Shown: positions 51,711-60,607, counted from the stretch's first letter. The stretch is 64,000 nucleotides of DNA from Dietzia sp. JS16-p6b (GCF_003052165.1 NZ_CP024869.1:2266001-2330000), one strand, 5' to 3'. Made by a program: numbers and translations. The notes: generated by a model not told the origin, from the sequence alone.

Positions 51711-52898
51711 ATGCTGCGCGAACACGAGTTGGGCGACCGGGAACTGCAGGAGCAGACCCTGCGGGAACAGTCCACCGAGGAGATGCTCGAGCAGATCGGC
51801 GCGCGCTCGATCCCCGAGTTCGACGGTGTCCACGACGTGTGGCCCCGGGGTGAACGCCTGCGGGCGGTGCGCGCGGCGGCCGCCGAGTACAAGACGCGGT
51901 TCGTGCAGCAGGGGCAGGTGCGGGCGGTGCAGTCCGTGGACGTGGCGGCGGCGCCGTACCCGGTCAAGTACGCGTTCAACAACGCGGTCTCGGTCCCCAG
52001 CCTGCCGCTGATCACCATGATCAACCGGATGATCGTGGTGCAGTACGACGACTGGAACGGCCGCCCCCGCACCCTGGTGTTCGAGCCGACCGTCCCCGCG
52101 GGGTCCGCCGAGGCGCCCTTCTACGACAACCTCCAGGCGCTCGTCGACAAGGTCCCCGGCGGCAACCTGGCCGTGAAGCTGATCCTCAAGTACTTCAACG
52201 AGCCGGGTCAGGCGCTCGCCAGGGTCGGGCTCACGCCGCAGGACGTGGACTTCTGCACCTTCGACCACCTGCACGTGCAGGACCCGCGCATGATCCTCGG
52301 TTCGACGGAGGTCATCCCCGGGGAGACCGCGCCCCGCGACCCACTGTTCGGAGACGCGCGGCTGCTGGTCCACCGACGTGAGCTGGCCACGCTCGAGGAC
52401 CTGCACCCCATGCAGTGGGCGTGGTACGTCGCCGACGGTCTCGGCGGGGTCGACCGCTCGAAGTTCGCGGTGTTCGACGGGGACATCGAGCTCGGCCCCG
52501 GCATCGCCCTGCTGTGGACCCCCGGACACACCGACGGCAACCACTCGCTGGTCGTCAACACCCCGGACGGCGTGTGGGTGTCCTCGGAGAACGGCATCTC
52601 GCTGGACAACTGGCAGCCGGAGCTGTCCCGGATCCCGGGCGTGCGGCGGTACCACGAGCAGTTCGGCCGGGAGATCTGTCCCAACGCCAACACCCTCGAG
52701 GACTCCCTGGATCAGTACGACTCCATGATCAAGGAGAAGACCATGGCGGACCCGTGCCCCGGCGACCCGCGCTGGCTCCAGATCCTGCCCTCCACCGAGC
52801 TCGTCCCCTGGAAGCGCTTCTGGCCGGTCGTGCCCACCTACTGCCACGGTGGCATCTCCTACGGCCGGATCCGCTCCGGACTGGGAAGCGAGAAGTGA
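51711..52898 (+). CDS. MBL-fold metallo-hydrolase-like protein with altered metal motif
   Basis: A 395-residue protein with the metallo-beta-lactamase fold. The expected HxHxDH motif reads His-Leu-His-Val-Gln-Asp, in TFDHLHVQDPR, losing the second Asp-His pair; later ligands such as LLWTPGHTDGNHSLVV are present. It may bind one metal or none. The N-terminus is a charged helical segment (LREHELGDRELQEQTLREQSTEEM) and the protein has no signal peptide. The ATG at 51711 follows AGGAG at 5-6 nt. Its stop overlaps the SDR gene by 4 nt, so the two probably act together. Confidence 0.8.
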   Translation: MLREHELGDRELQEQTLREQSTEEMLEQIGARSIPEFDGVHDVWPRGERLRAVRAAAAEYKTRFVQQGQVRAVQSVDVAAAPYPVKYAFNNAVSVPSLPLITMINRMIVVQYDDWNGRPRTLVFEPTVPAGSAEAPFYDNLQALVDKVPGGNLAVKLILKYFNEPGQALARVGLTPQDVDFCTFDHLHVQDPRMILGSTEVIPGETAPRDPLFGDARLLVHRRELATLEDLHPMQWAWYVADGLGGVDRSKFAVFDGDIELGPGIALLWTPGHTDGNHSLVVNTPDGVWVSSENGISLDNWQPELSRIPGVRRYHEQFGREICPNANTLEDSLDQYDSMIKEKTMADPCPGDPRWLQILPSTELVPWKRFWPVVPTYCHGGISYGRIRSGLGSEK

Positions 52899-53803
52899 CG
52901 ACGACGAGGCCGCGCAGCGCGCTCGTGACCGGTGCCGGTCGCGGGGTGGGCAGGGAGATCGCCGAGATGCTCGCCGGACGCGGATACCGGGTGATGGTCA
53001 CCGACGTCGACGCCGACACCGCCGCCGCGGCCGCCGCCGACCTCGGGGCGAACGCCAGCTGGGCGGCCGTCGATGTCCGCGATCACCGGCAGATCGAGAT
53101 GGCTCGGGATGCGCTCGTCGAGCAGACGGGGGGCCTGGACGTGTGGGTCAACAACGCCGGCGTGCTCCTCACGGGCCCGGCGTGGGAGCAGAGCGAGGAG
53201 CAACGGCGACTGCTCATCGAGGTCAACACCCTCGGGGCGATCAACGGCACCGTCGCCGCGATCGACGCGATGCGCGGCCGGGGCCATGGTTGTGGCGCCG
53301 GCCACGGTGGCGGACACACGGGCGGTCACCGCGGCGGCGGGCACATCATCACCATCGCCTCTCTCGCCGGGATCTCCGCCGTGCCGGGTGAGGCCGTCTA
53401 CGCCGCCTCCAAGCACGCCGTGATGGGGTTCAGCACCAGCACGGCCATCGACCTGCGGCTGGCGGGGATCCACGACATCGCGATCTCCTGCATCTGCCCT
53501 GACGGGATCTGGACCCCGATGCTCCACGACAAGCTGACCGACCCGCAGGCCGCCCTGTCGTTCTCCGGATCACTGCTCACGCCCGGCGACGTGGTGCGCG
53601 CCGTCGGCGCGGTGCTGGACTCCCCCCGCCCGGTGACGTCCGTGCCGGCGTGGCGCGGAGGTCTCGCGCACCTGGGCGCGACCTTTCCGCGGCTGGCAGT
53701 GGCGGGCCTACCCCTCATGGCGGCCCTGGGGCGCCAGGCGCAGCGCCGACTCCTGGAGAACCCAGAGGGTCAGGACCCCGCGCCGAACCGGGCTGCGAGG
53801 TAG
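52895..53803 (+). CDS. SDR-family oxidoreductase with His/Gly-rich insertion
   Basis: A 302-residue short-chain dehydrogenase. Cofactor motif TGAGRGVG near residues 13-20, DVDADT specificity region, NNAG, and catalytic Ser-Tyr-Lys in IASLAG and YAASKHAV. Between the helix after NNAG and the Ser strand lies an insertion (about residues 129-150) with five or six histidines, one cysteine and many glycines (RGHGCGAGHGGGHTGGHRGG), which could bind metal or result from repeat expansion. The C-terminal extension resembles that of long-chain SDRs. GTG start overlaps the MBL-fold stop (GTGA). Confidence 0.87.
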   Translation: MTTTRPRSALVTGAGRGVGREIAEMLAGRGYRVMVTDVDADTAAAAAADLGANASWAAVDVRDHRQIEMARDALVEQTGGLDVWVNNAGVLLTGPAWEQSEEQRRLLIEVNTLGAINGTVAAIDAMRGRGHGCGAGHGGGHTGGHRGGGHIITIASLAGISAVPGEAVYAASKHAVMGFSTSTAIDLRLAGIHDIAISCICPDGIWTPMLHDKLTDPQAALSFSGSLLTPGDVVRAVGAVLDSPRPVTSVPAWRGGLAHLGATFPRLAVAGLPLMAALGRQAQRRLLENPEGQDPAPNRAAR

Positions 53804-53910
53804 GGGATGAGGCCCATGCACTCGGGCGTCAGCGCCAGGCAGGACGCCTCACCCGGACCGGGGCCGAAGAGATAGCGCAGCGGGTTGTCGATCGATCCGA
53901 ATGGAAACAC
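53770..53910 (-). CDS. Small hypothetical protein, 46 residues
   Basis: A short reading frame on the minus strand with a strong AAGGAG 7 nt before the GTG at 53910. The product starts VFPFGSIDNPLRYLFG and contains a Gly/Pro turn and two cysteines. It overlaps the 3' end of the SDR gene on the other strand by 34 bp. No family recognised; the ribosome site is the main support. The region from 53911 to 54141 holds no other gene I can support. Confidence 0.4.
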   Translation of the reverse strand: MFPFGSIDNPLRYLFGPGPGEASCLALTPECMGLIPYLAARFGAGS

Positions 53911-54141
53911 GACGTCACTCCTTGTGAATTCGGGTGCGGTGCCTTGCTCGTGAAATCGGACCTTACCGGGCACCCGTTACCGTGCGGCGGCCTTCCAGTC
54001 TGTCAAGCAGTTCGTCTGCAGCGAACTCGTGAGACGGGTGAGCCCGGGACCGGAAGAGGTCAACGCGAAGGTTCTTCGACTGGTTCACGAACCGGTGAAT
54101 CGCGCACGTGAGCACCCACCATCCGACGACCGCGGACACCC

Positions 54142-54188
54142 CTGACCTGCGGTGCCCTGAACGGCCCGCGCAGGGCACCCCAGGTCAG
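54142..54188 (-). terminator. Terminator of the sterol desaturase-like gene
   Basis: Arms CTGACCTGCGGTGCCCTG (54142-54159) and 54171-54188 pair over 18 positions with two central mismatches and an 11-nt loop, 6 bp after the minus-strand stop at 54195. Confidence 0.8.
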
Positions 54189-54194
54189 CGCCCT

Positions 54195-55403
54195 CTACGC
54201 CCGTCGCGCCCCCGCCCATCCCGGCCCGCGCACCAGGTACCCGACCCGGTCGGCCCAGGTCTCGGAGCGGAAGACATCGCGGGCGATCGCGATCCATTCG
54301 TGCGTGGCGATCCGCAACGGGTTGAACGTGTCGATGTTGGTGGTCAGCCCGTAGACCACCTCCTCCCCCTCGCGTTCGTGGGTGCCGAACAGGCGGTCCC
54401 ACACGATGAGGATGCTGCCGTGGTTCCGGTCCAGGTACTCGCGGTTGCTGCCGTGGTGCACGCGGTGGTGGGAGGGCGAGTTGAACACCTTCTCCAGCGG
54501 CCCGATGGACCGGATCACCGCTGTGTGGATCCAGAACTGGTAGATCAGGTTGATCGCGCGCGCGTCCTGCACCAGCGTCGGCCGCACACCCAGCAGCGAG
54601 AGCAGCCCGTACGGCACATAGATGGTCAACGCCTCGGCCACCGGCTGGCGCAGGGCCGTGGAGAGGTTGTAGCGCTCGCTGGAGTGATGCACCACGTGCA
54701 TGGCCCACAGCCAGCGGCTCTCATGGTCAAAGCGGTGGTTCCAGTAGTAGATGAAGTCCCACCCCAGGATCGCCACCATGTAGGCGAGCGGCCCCGAGCC
54801 GAGGTCGAGCGGAGAGAACCGGAAGAGCTTCCTGGCGGCCGTCTCCGCGCTCCACAACGTCGAGACCGTGACGACCGCCGAGGCCAGTGCCGTGACCGCC
54901 GACCCGCCGGTGATGCGTCGTAGCGCGGGCGGCACCTGAAGAGCCTGATCCGTGGGCACCTGCGCGCTTCCTGCGGCGGGCACGGGCGCGGACCCCGCGA
55001 CGGGCGACGCGTGGGTGGTGGGGACCTCGTCGTCGTCGTTGCCCGGTCTCCGGCCCACACCTGATGCCACCCTCGACGGCACCGCGCCCGCGTCGAGCAA
55101 CCCCGTGGTCCGGGTGCGCCGCCACACGTCTCCCGCCGTGGCCACCGCCGCGGCCGCGAGCGACAGACCCATCAGCGCCTTGGCGTACTTACCGGTCCGG
55201 GGCGTGACCGGGGCGAGCAACCTGCCCGCGACGTACGGGGCCACGAGGCTGCCCACGCCCATCGAGAGGCTGGCCATGGTGTCGGCGAACTCGTAGTCGC
55301 CGGCCCGCTCCCCCTCCGCCGGATTGCGGGACTGCCACGCGTACTCGGCCGCCATCGCCGCGACGAAACCGGGGATCGCCAGGACCGTCAGATCGATCTT
55401 CAC
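54195..55403 (-). CDS. Sterol desaturase/fatty acid hydroxylase family protein
   Basis: A 402-residue membrane di-iron enzyme. Histidine clusters HRFDH, HVVHHSS and HHRVHHG are the eight-histidine metal set of the family; several hydrophobic helices surround them. A low-complexity linker (Gly/Ala/Val/Pro, about residues 95-145) sits between the N-terminal membrane region and the catalytic part. It should hydroxylate or desaturate a lipid, for example an alkylglycerol or carotenoid-like chain. The GTG at 55403 gives the natural N-terminus; its ribosome site is unclear. It is divergent from the HelR-like gene by 138 bp. Confidence 0.88.
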   Translation of the reverse strand: MKIDLTVLAIPGFVAAMAAEYAWQSRNPAEGERAGDYEFADTMASLSMGVGSLVAPYVAGRLLAPVTPRTGKYAKALMGLSLAAAAVATAGDVWRRTRTTGLLDAGAVPSRVASGVGRRPGNDDDEVPTTHASPVAGSAPVPAAGSAQVPTDQALQVPPALRRITGGSAVTALASAVVTVSTLWSAETAARKLFRFSPLDLGSGPLAYMVAILGWDFIYYWNHRFDHESRWLWAMHVVHHSSERYNLSTALRQPVAEALTIYVPYGLLSLLGVRPTLVQDARAINLIYQFWIHTAVIRSIGPLEKVFNSPSHHRVHHGSNREYLDRNHGSILIVWDRLFGTHEREGEEVVYGLTTNIDTFNPLRIATHEWIAIARDVFRSETWADRVGYLVRGPGWAGARRA

Positions 55404-55498
55404 GTCGCTAAGGATATGACGTGGATCACCTTCGTGCGAGATCGGGACCTCGCTCGCACTGTGGATTCTCTGTCCCTCTTCCAAGTTATAGCTGGTAG

Positions 55499-55519
55499 GG
55501 GGCCTTGCCGCAAGGCCCC
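55499..55519 (+). promoter_or_regulatory. Rifamycin-associated element (RAE)
   Basis: A 21-bp palindrome with 9-bp arms GGGGCCTTG and CAAGGCCCC around CCG, 22 bp before the ATG of the HelR-like gene. It matches the RAE found upstream of rifamycin-inactivating enzymes and helR in actinobacteria (core CTTGC-GCAAG). It is required for rifamycin induction in the studied cases. Confidence 0.85.
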
Positions 55520-55541
55520 GGTACGGGTGCACACTTGCGCG

Positions 55542-57827
55542 ATGCCACCCGTCACCACCAGCATTTTCTCTCTCCCCGACCGCCTTCGGGCCAAGGCCGA
55601 TCCGGCGCTGATCGCGGCCGACGAACAGCGGTTCTCGGCGATCGCGGACTGCCTTGCGCAGCGGGTCACCGACCAGTCCGCCCGCCTCGCCGCCCGCCGC
55701 CGCGACCCCGCCGGCACGGGAGCCCAGACCATCACCCGCGACGCGGACATCCGCCGCCTGGTCGCCGAACTCGCCACCCTGCGCCGGTTCGGACTGGACC
55801 TGTGCATCGGGCACGTCGCCCTCGCCGGGGACGTCGAGCCCCTCTACGTGGGCCGCATTGGGTTGACCGACCCGACCGGCACCTCCCTGCTGGTGGACTG
55901 GCGCTCACCGGCCGCCGAGCCGTTCTTCGCCGCGACGCTCGCCCGACCGATGGGGGTGAGATACCGGCGGAGGTACAGGTGGTCGGGCGGGCGCATCGTC
56001 GACTACTGGGACGAGGTTCTTGACGACGACGAGGTGGGCACCCACACCGCCCTGGACGACCACTCGGCGTTCGTCGCGAGCCTCGGCCGGGCACGGACCG
56101 GCCGGATGCACGACGTACTCACCACGATCCAGGCCGACCAGGACGCGATCATCCGCGCGGACTCGTCGGGCGCACTCGTGGTGGACGGCGGTCCGGGGAC
56201 GGGCAAGACGGTGGCGGCGCTGCACCGGGCGGCATACCTGCTGCACTCGGAATCTCGCCTCGGACTGCGGCGCGGACACCTACTACTGGTGGGCCCGCAC
56301 CGCCCGTACCTGGACTACGTCGCGGATGTCCTTCCGGCCCTCGGTGAGCACAGTGTGCAGACGGCCACGCTCGCCGACCTGGTTCCCGACATCCCCGCTC
56401 CGGGCGTCGGCGAGGAACCCGATCCCGAGGCCGCCCGCCTCAAGTCGGGGATGCCGATGGTCCGGGCGATCGAGGCGGCCGTGCGCTTCTACGAGCAGCC
56501 TCCCGAGCAGCCGATTCGGGTCCAGACAGAGTGGATCGACCTCGAGCTGACACCGGGCGACTGGGCCGAGGCCTTCGCCTCCCCCGAGGACGGCACGCCC
56601 CACAACGAGGCCCGGCACGAGATCCTCCAGACCCTGGTCGAGATTCTCCTGGAGAAGTCCGACGCCGGCGTTCCCGAGGCGGTTCTGCGGGCGGAGCTAC
56701 TGGCGAACGCCGACCTGCGCCGCGAGCTCCACCGCGCGTGGCCGATGATCGACGCGGCGGAGCTGGTGGGTGATCTGTGGACCGTTCCGGCCTACCTGCG
56801 CCTGTGCGCGCCCTGGCTCAGCTCAGAGCAGGCCCGCGTGCTCCGCCGGGACGAGCCCGCTGCCTGGACGCGATCGGACCTCCCCCTTCTCGATGCGGCG
56901 CGGCACCAGCTGGGGGATGCCGACCGGGACACGAGACGACGGCGCCGGCATGCCGAGCGCGCGGCCGAACTGCAGCGGCGGAGGTCGGTGATCGACGAGG
57001 TGATCGCGGCCGATGACGATCCCGAGGGGGTGGCGCCCATGCTGCGTCACCGCGACCTGCAGGAAGCCCTGCTGGACCCGGCCTCCGGCGACGACGCGAC
57101 GACCACCGACGCCGCCCGCCTGGGTGGGCCGTTCGCGCACATCATCGTGGATGAAGCGCAGGAGCTCTCGGACGCCGAGTGGCAGATGATCCTGCGCCGC
57201 TGCCCGTCCGGGCACCTCACGGTGGTCGGCGATCGCGCCCAGGCGAGGCACGACTTCGCGGAGTCCTGGCCCGAGCGGCTGGAGCGGGTCGGCCTGTCCC
57301 CCGGCCGGGTCGACACGGTCCACCTGACCATCAACTACCGCACCCCGTCTGAGGTGATGGAGGCCGCCGCCCCGGTGATCAGGGCGGTGCGCCCCGACGC
57401 GAACGTGCCGGTCTCGGTCCGCAGCAGCGGCGAGCCGGTCGCGTACGGCCGCGTCGGCGATCTGCGGAACGTGCTCGAGGCGTGGCTCGAGTCGAACCCG
57501 GAGGGCGTGGCCTGCGTGATCACCGCGACCGGCGCTCACGGCGACGACTTCCCGGCGAGCGGGGTGCCAGCGAGCGAGGTGCCGGCGAGCGACCGCGTCC
57601 GATCACTGACCGCGGCCACCGCCAAGGGGCTCGAGTTCGACCTGGTCGTACTGGTCGATCCGGGCGCCGCCGGTACCGGCGAGATCGGCGCCGGCGCGAT
57701 CGGAGTGGGCACGACCGGTGCGGGCACCACCGGTGCGGGTGCGACCGACGCGGGCGTGATCGACGCGGTCGACCGCTACGTCGCGATGACCCGGGCGACG
57801 CGGTCGCTCACGGTCCTCACCCGATAG
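55542..57827 (+). CDS. helR: HelR-like RNA polymerase-recycling motor ATPase
   Basis: A 761-residue UvrD/Rep-like ATPase of the HelD/HelR group. Walker A is GGPGTGKT at 216-223; the Walker B/DEAQE box is in IIVDEAQELSDAEW, and TINYRTPSEVMEAA, ATAKGLEFDLVVLVDPG and YVAMTRATRSLTVL are motifs IV-VI. The N-terminal region with a Lys-poor coiled coil, and absence of DNA-strand-separating domains, fits HelR. HelR displaces rifamycin from stalled RNA polymerase and gives tolerance to it. The C-terminal region has an unusual Gly/Thr/Ala repeat. An RAE precedes the gene, so rifamycin is the probable inducer. It converges on the MFS gene. Confidence 0.9.
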   Translation: MPPVTTSIFSLPDRLRAKADPALIAADEQRFSAIADCLAQRVTDQSARLAARRRDPAGTGAQTITRDADIRRLVAELATLRRFGLDLCIGHVALAGDVEPLYVGRIGLTDPTGTSLLVDWRSPAAEPFFAATLARPMGVRYRRRYRWSGGRIVDYWDEVLDDDEVGTHTALDDHSAFVASLGRARTGRMHDVLTTIQADQDAIIRADSSGALVVDGGPGTGKTVAALHRAAYLLHSESRLGLRRGHLLLVGPHRPYLDYVADVLPALGEHSVQTATLADLVPDIPAPGVGEEPDPEAARLKSGMPMVRAIEAAVRFYEQPPEQPIRVQTEWIDLELTPGDWAEAFASPEDGTPHNEARHEILQTLVEILLEKSDAGVPEAVLRAELLANADLRRELHRAWPMIDAAELVGDLWTVPAYLRLCAPWLSSEQARVLRRDEPAAWTRSDLPLLDAARHQLGDADRDTRRRRRHAERAAELQRRRSVIDEVIAADDDPEGVAPMLRHRDLQEALLDPASGDDATTTDAARLGGPFAHIIVDEAQELSDAEWQMILRRCPSGHLTVVGDRAQARHDFAESWPERLERVGLSPGRVDTVHLTINYRTPSEVMEAAAPVIRAVRPDANVPVSVRSSGEPVAYGRVGDLRNVLEAWLESNPEGVACVITATGAHGDDFPASGVPASEVPASDRVRSLTAATAKGLEFDLVVLVDPGAAGTGEIGAGAIGVGTTGAGTTGAGATDAGVIDAVDRYVAMTRATRSLTVLTR

Positions 57828-57840
57828 CGGACCCGGCCGG

Positions 57841-59394
57841 TCACGGCGAGACCTGCTCCTCCTCCACGGCCGTCACCGCCAGCCCCTCGGTCTGCGCGGT
57901 GTTGCGGACGAACCACGCGCCCACCACGGTGATGAGCGAGATGATCGCGCCCACCACCAGCGCGTTGTGGACGCCGGTCATCTGCGCGGCCACGTCGCCC
58001 TGTCCGGACTCGGCGCCGGCCACGATGCCCAGCGTCATGACGGTGATGAACAGCGCCGTGCCCGCGGCCGCGGCCACCTGCTGCAGCGTGTTGAGCAGAG
58101 CGGAGCCGTGCGGGTACAGGTGCGGCGGCAGGGACCCCAACGCCGAGGTGAGAAGCGGCGAGAACAGCAGCGCCAGGCCCACGCTGAGCACCATGTGCCA
58201 CACGACGACGATGACCAGCGACGACTCCGCCGAGAAGAAGAGGTACATGCCCCACAAGCCGGCGGCCGCCAGGATCGAGCCCGGGATGATCAGCGGGCGC
58301 GGTCCGATGCGGTCGAAGAGTCGCCCGACGAACCACCCGAGCACACCCATGAGCAAACCGCCGGGCAGCAGCGCGAGGCCGGACTCGAGGGTGGTGGTGC
58401 CCAGGATCTGCTGCATGTACAGCGGCAGCAGGATGAGGGTGCCGAACAGCGCCATCATGGACAGCAACATGAGCGTGAGGCTGACGGTGAAGGTGCGGAA
58501 GGCGAAGGCGCGCACGTCGAGGAGCGCGTAGTCCTTGAGCGAGAGCTGCCGCCAGACGAACACCGCCAGTGCGGCCACGCCCACGAGGACGGGCACCCAC
58601 GGGGACACCAGCGCGTTGTCGTTGGCGGCTTCACCGAAGGAGCTCAGGCCGAAGATCAGGCCCGCGAAGCCGACGGCCGAGAGCACGCCGGAGAGGATGT
58701 CGAGCGGGATCGGGCGGGTGGCGGTGACGTTCCGGATCAGCGTGGCTCCGGCCACCAGTGCGAGCAGGCCGATGGGCAGGACGAACCAGAACATCCAGCG
58801 CCAGCTCAGCACGTCGAGCACCAGGCCACCGACGGTGGGGCCGATGGCCGGGGCCACCGCGATCACGATGGAGATCACGCCCATGGTGCGGCCGCGACGG
58901 TCCGCGGGCACCACGTTGAGCACGGTGGTCATGAGCAGCGGGATCATGATCGCGGTACCCACGGCCTGCACCACCCGGCCGGCGACCAGGACCACGAACA
59001 CCGGGGCCAGCGACGCCAGCAGGGTGCCGAGGGTGAAGGTCGTCATGGCGATGACGAACACCGTCCGCAGCGGTAGCCGCATGAGCATCCACCCAGTGAA
59101 CGGGATGACCACGGCCATGGTGAGCATGAACGCGGTGGTGAGCCACTGGGCGGTGGCCGCGGCGACCGCGAACTCCCCCATCAGCTCGGGGATCGCGACC
59201 GACATGATGGTCTCGTTGAGGATCACCACGAACGCCGCGGCCACGAGCAGTGCGATCAGCCTCGTGGTGGCGGCCGGCAGCGGCGGGGAGCCCAGCGCCG
59301 GGCCGAGCTGGGCAGGATCGGGCTGCGGGAGATCGGGGTGGCCCGGGTCAGGCTGGGCCCGGGAAAAGGCAGTGGAGGATGACTCAGTCGTCAC
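57841..59394 (-). CDS. MFS multidrug exporter, DHA2 (EmrB/QacA) family
   Basis: A 517-residue membrane protein with 14 predicted helices and the DHA2 landmarks: LNETIMSVAIPELMGEF (motif D1), GRVVQAVGTAIMIPLL (motif C-like), and PAIGPTVGGLVLD. A Pro-rich N-terminus precedes helix 1. It should export drugs or toxic compounds with proton exchange. GTG start at 59394. It lies divergent from an AraC gene (182 bp apart), whose product may regulate it, though that product may instead belong to the iron operon. Confidence 0.93.
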   Translation of the reverse strand: MTTESSSTAFSRAQPDPGHPDLPQPDPAQLGPALGSPPLPAATTRLIALLVAAAFVVILNETIMSVAIPELMGEFAVAAATAQWLTTAFMLTMAVVIPFTGWMLMRLPLRTVFVIAMTTFTLGTLLASLAPVFVVLVAGRVVQAVGTAIMIPLLMTTVLNVVPADRRGRTMGVISIVIAVAPAIGPTVGGLVLDVLSWRWMFWFVLPIGLLALVAGATLIRNVTATRPIPLDILSGVLSAVGFAGLIFGLSSFGEAANDNALVSPWVPVLVGVAALAVFVWRQLSLKDYALLDVRAFAFRTFTVSLTLMLLSMMALFGTLILLPLYMQQILGTTTLESGLALLPGGLLMGVLGWFVGRLFDRIGPRPLIIPGSILAAAGLWGMYLFFSAESSLVIVVVWHMVLSVGLALLFSPLLTSALGSLPPHLYPHGSALLNTLQQVAAAAGTALFITVMTLGIVAGAESGQGDVAAQMTGVHNALVVGAIISLITVVGAWFVRNTAQTEGLAVTAVEEEQVSP

Positions 59395-59576
59395 GGGAAT
59401 CCTTAGACATTACGGGTCGAGACAAAGGTAAACCCGGCGAGGCCTCACGGCGCGCACGGGGAACTCTCGCACTGTACGCCAGGATCTCCGACAGGCTTGC
59501 TGATGTGACCACCATTACGGCGGCGCGTGCGCGAGCGGGTCGGTGGGCCGACGAGCGGGTGGGGCAGAATCGACAC

Positions 59577-60464
59577 ATGACCGGGACCAGCAGCGCGCGA
59601 CGGGGCGAGGTGGAGACGCGCGCCCTGCCGATCTACGCGGCGGGCGACGCGGTGATGCCGTTCGCGATCACCGGCATGGACGAGCTCGTGGCCCGCGACA
59701 TCGAATGGGAGCCGCACTCCCACCCCACCCACGAGCTGCTGTGGAACCGGTCGGGGGCGTCCACCGTGACCATCGGGGCGCGTACGTGGTCCATCACCCC
59801 CTCGGTCGGACTGTGGATCCCCGCGGGCGTCCTGCACTCCGCGGCCACCCCGGCGGGCACCTGGTACCGGACCGCGCACGTCGACGTCCGCACCGACTCG
59901 CCACTGCCGACCGAGCCCGTCGCGGTGGAGGTGACCCCGCTGCTCACCCTGCTGCTCGAGCGCCTGGTGGACCAGACCCTGGAGGCCCGGTCGCGGGAGC
60001 TCACGGAGCAGATGGTGTTCGACCTCCTCGAACCCTCACCTCACGCGCTGTTGGTGCAGCGGCCGGACTCCGAGCTGCTGCGCCCGATCGTCACGGCCCT
60101 CGAGTCGCACCCCGGTGACGACCGGTCGCTCACCGAGTGGGCGGCCCGGCTCGGGGTGAGCGAACGGACCGTGACGCGCGCGTTCCGGGCCGAGACCGGA
60201 CTGAGCTTCGGCGCGTGGCAGGCGGCCTTCCGCGCCCAGCACGCGTCGGTCCTGCTGGGCAGTGGCGTTCCGGTCGACGAAGTGGCGGTGCGCGTGGGCT
60301 ACAGCTCGGCGAGCGCGTTCGGGGCGGCCTTCCGGCGGACCACCGGCCTCACCCCGGGGCAGTTCCGCCCGGCGATCGGCCACGCCACCGGCCACGCCAC
60401 CTTCCCCGGCCCCGGCCCGGCCACCAGCGCGAGCCTGTCCGATTCGCTACACCAGGCGTCCTGA
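59577..60464 (+). CDS. AraC-family transcriptional regulator
   Basis: A 295-residue regulator with an N-terminal cupin domain (WEPHSHPTHELLWNRSGASTVTIG, GLWIPAGVLHSA) and a C-terminal AraC helix-turn-helix pair (DRSLTEWAARLGVSERTVTRAFRAETGLSFG and VPVDEVAVRVGYSSASAFGAAFRRTTGLTPGQFR, from about residue 180). The ATG at 59577 is not preceded by a ribosome site and may be leaderless. It is directly upstream of a siderophore transporter operon and divergent from the DHA2 exporter, so it could control either. Confidence 0.9.
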   Translation: MTGTSSARRGEVETRALPIYAAGDAVMPFAITGMDELVARDIEWEPHSHPTHELLWNRSGASTVTIGARTWSITPSVGLWIPAGVLHSAATPAGTWYRTAHVDVRTDSPLPTEPVAVEVTPLLTLLLERLVDQTLEARSRELTEQMVFDLLEPSPHALLVQRPDSELLRPIVTALESHPGDDRSLTEWAARLGVSERTVTRAFRAETGLSFGAWQAAFRAQHASVLLGSGVPVDEVAVRVGYSSASAFGAAFRRTTGLTPGQFRPAIGHATGHATFPGPGPATSASLSDSLHQAS

Positions 60465-60472
60465 TCGAGCGA

Positions 60473-60522
60473 TTGCGCCGTACGGTGGTGCGGTCGTAAG
60501 GTCTTAGGCCAGCCTCACCTAA
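60473..60522 (+). promoter_or_regulatory. Iron-regulated promoter with DtxR/IdeR box
   Basis: TTGCGC (60473-60478), an 18-bp spacer and TAAGGT (60497-60502) form a promoter. TTAGGCCAGCCTCACCTAA at 60504-60522 matches the DtxR/IdeR iron-box consensus at 15 of 19 positions, including the TTAGG and CCTAA ends, and covers the expected start site. Iron-loaded repressor would shut off the downstream siderophore transporter. Confidence 0.8.
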
Positions 60523-60607
60523 TGGTCAGCCCGCGCCGGATACGTCGGCGCGGCGCCCGGGTGGGTCCTGCCCTGTTCATCGTCTCCAGAATGAGAGAGC
60601 CGCCCTG

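Noticed and set aside
53963-54178. A 71-residue open frame on the minus strand between the small protein and the sterol desaturase-like gene
   Set aside because: Codon use is unlike neighbouring genes (many A/T third bases), there is no ribosome site and no recognisable domain, so I did not call it.
59430-59470. Possible iron box in the exporter/AraC divergent region
   Set aside because: Only scattered AGG/CCT triplets match; it is far below the match at 60504-60522.
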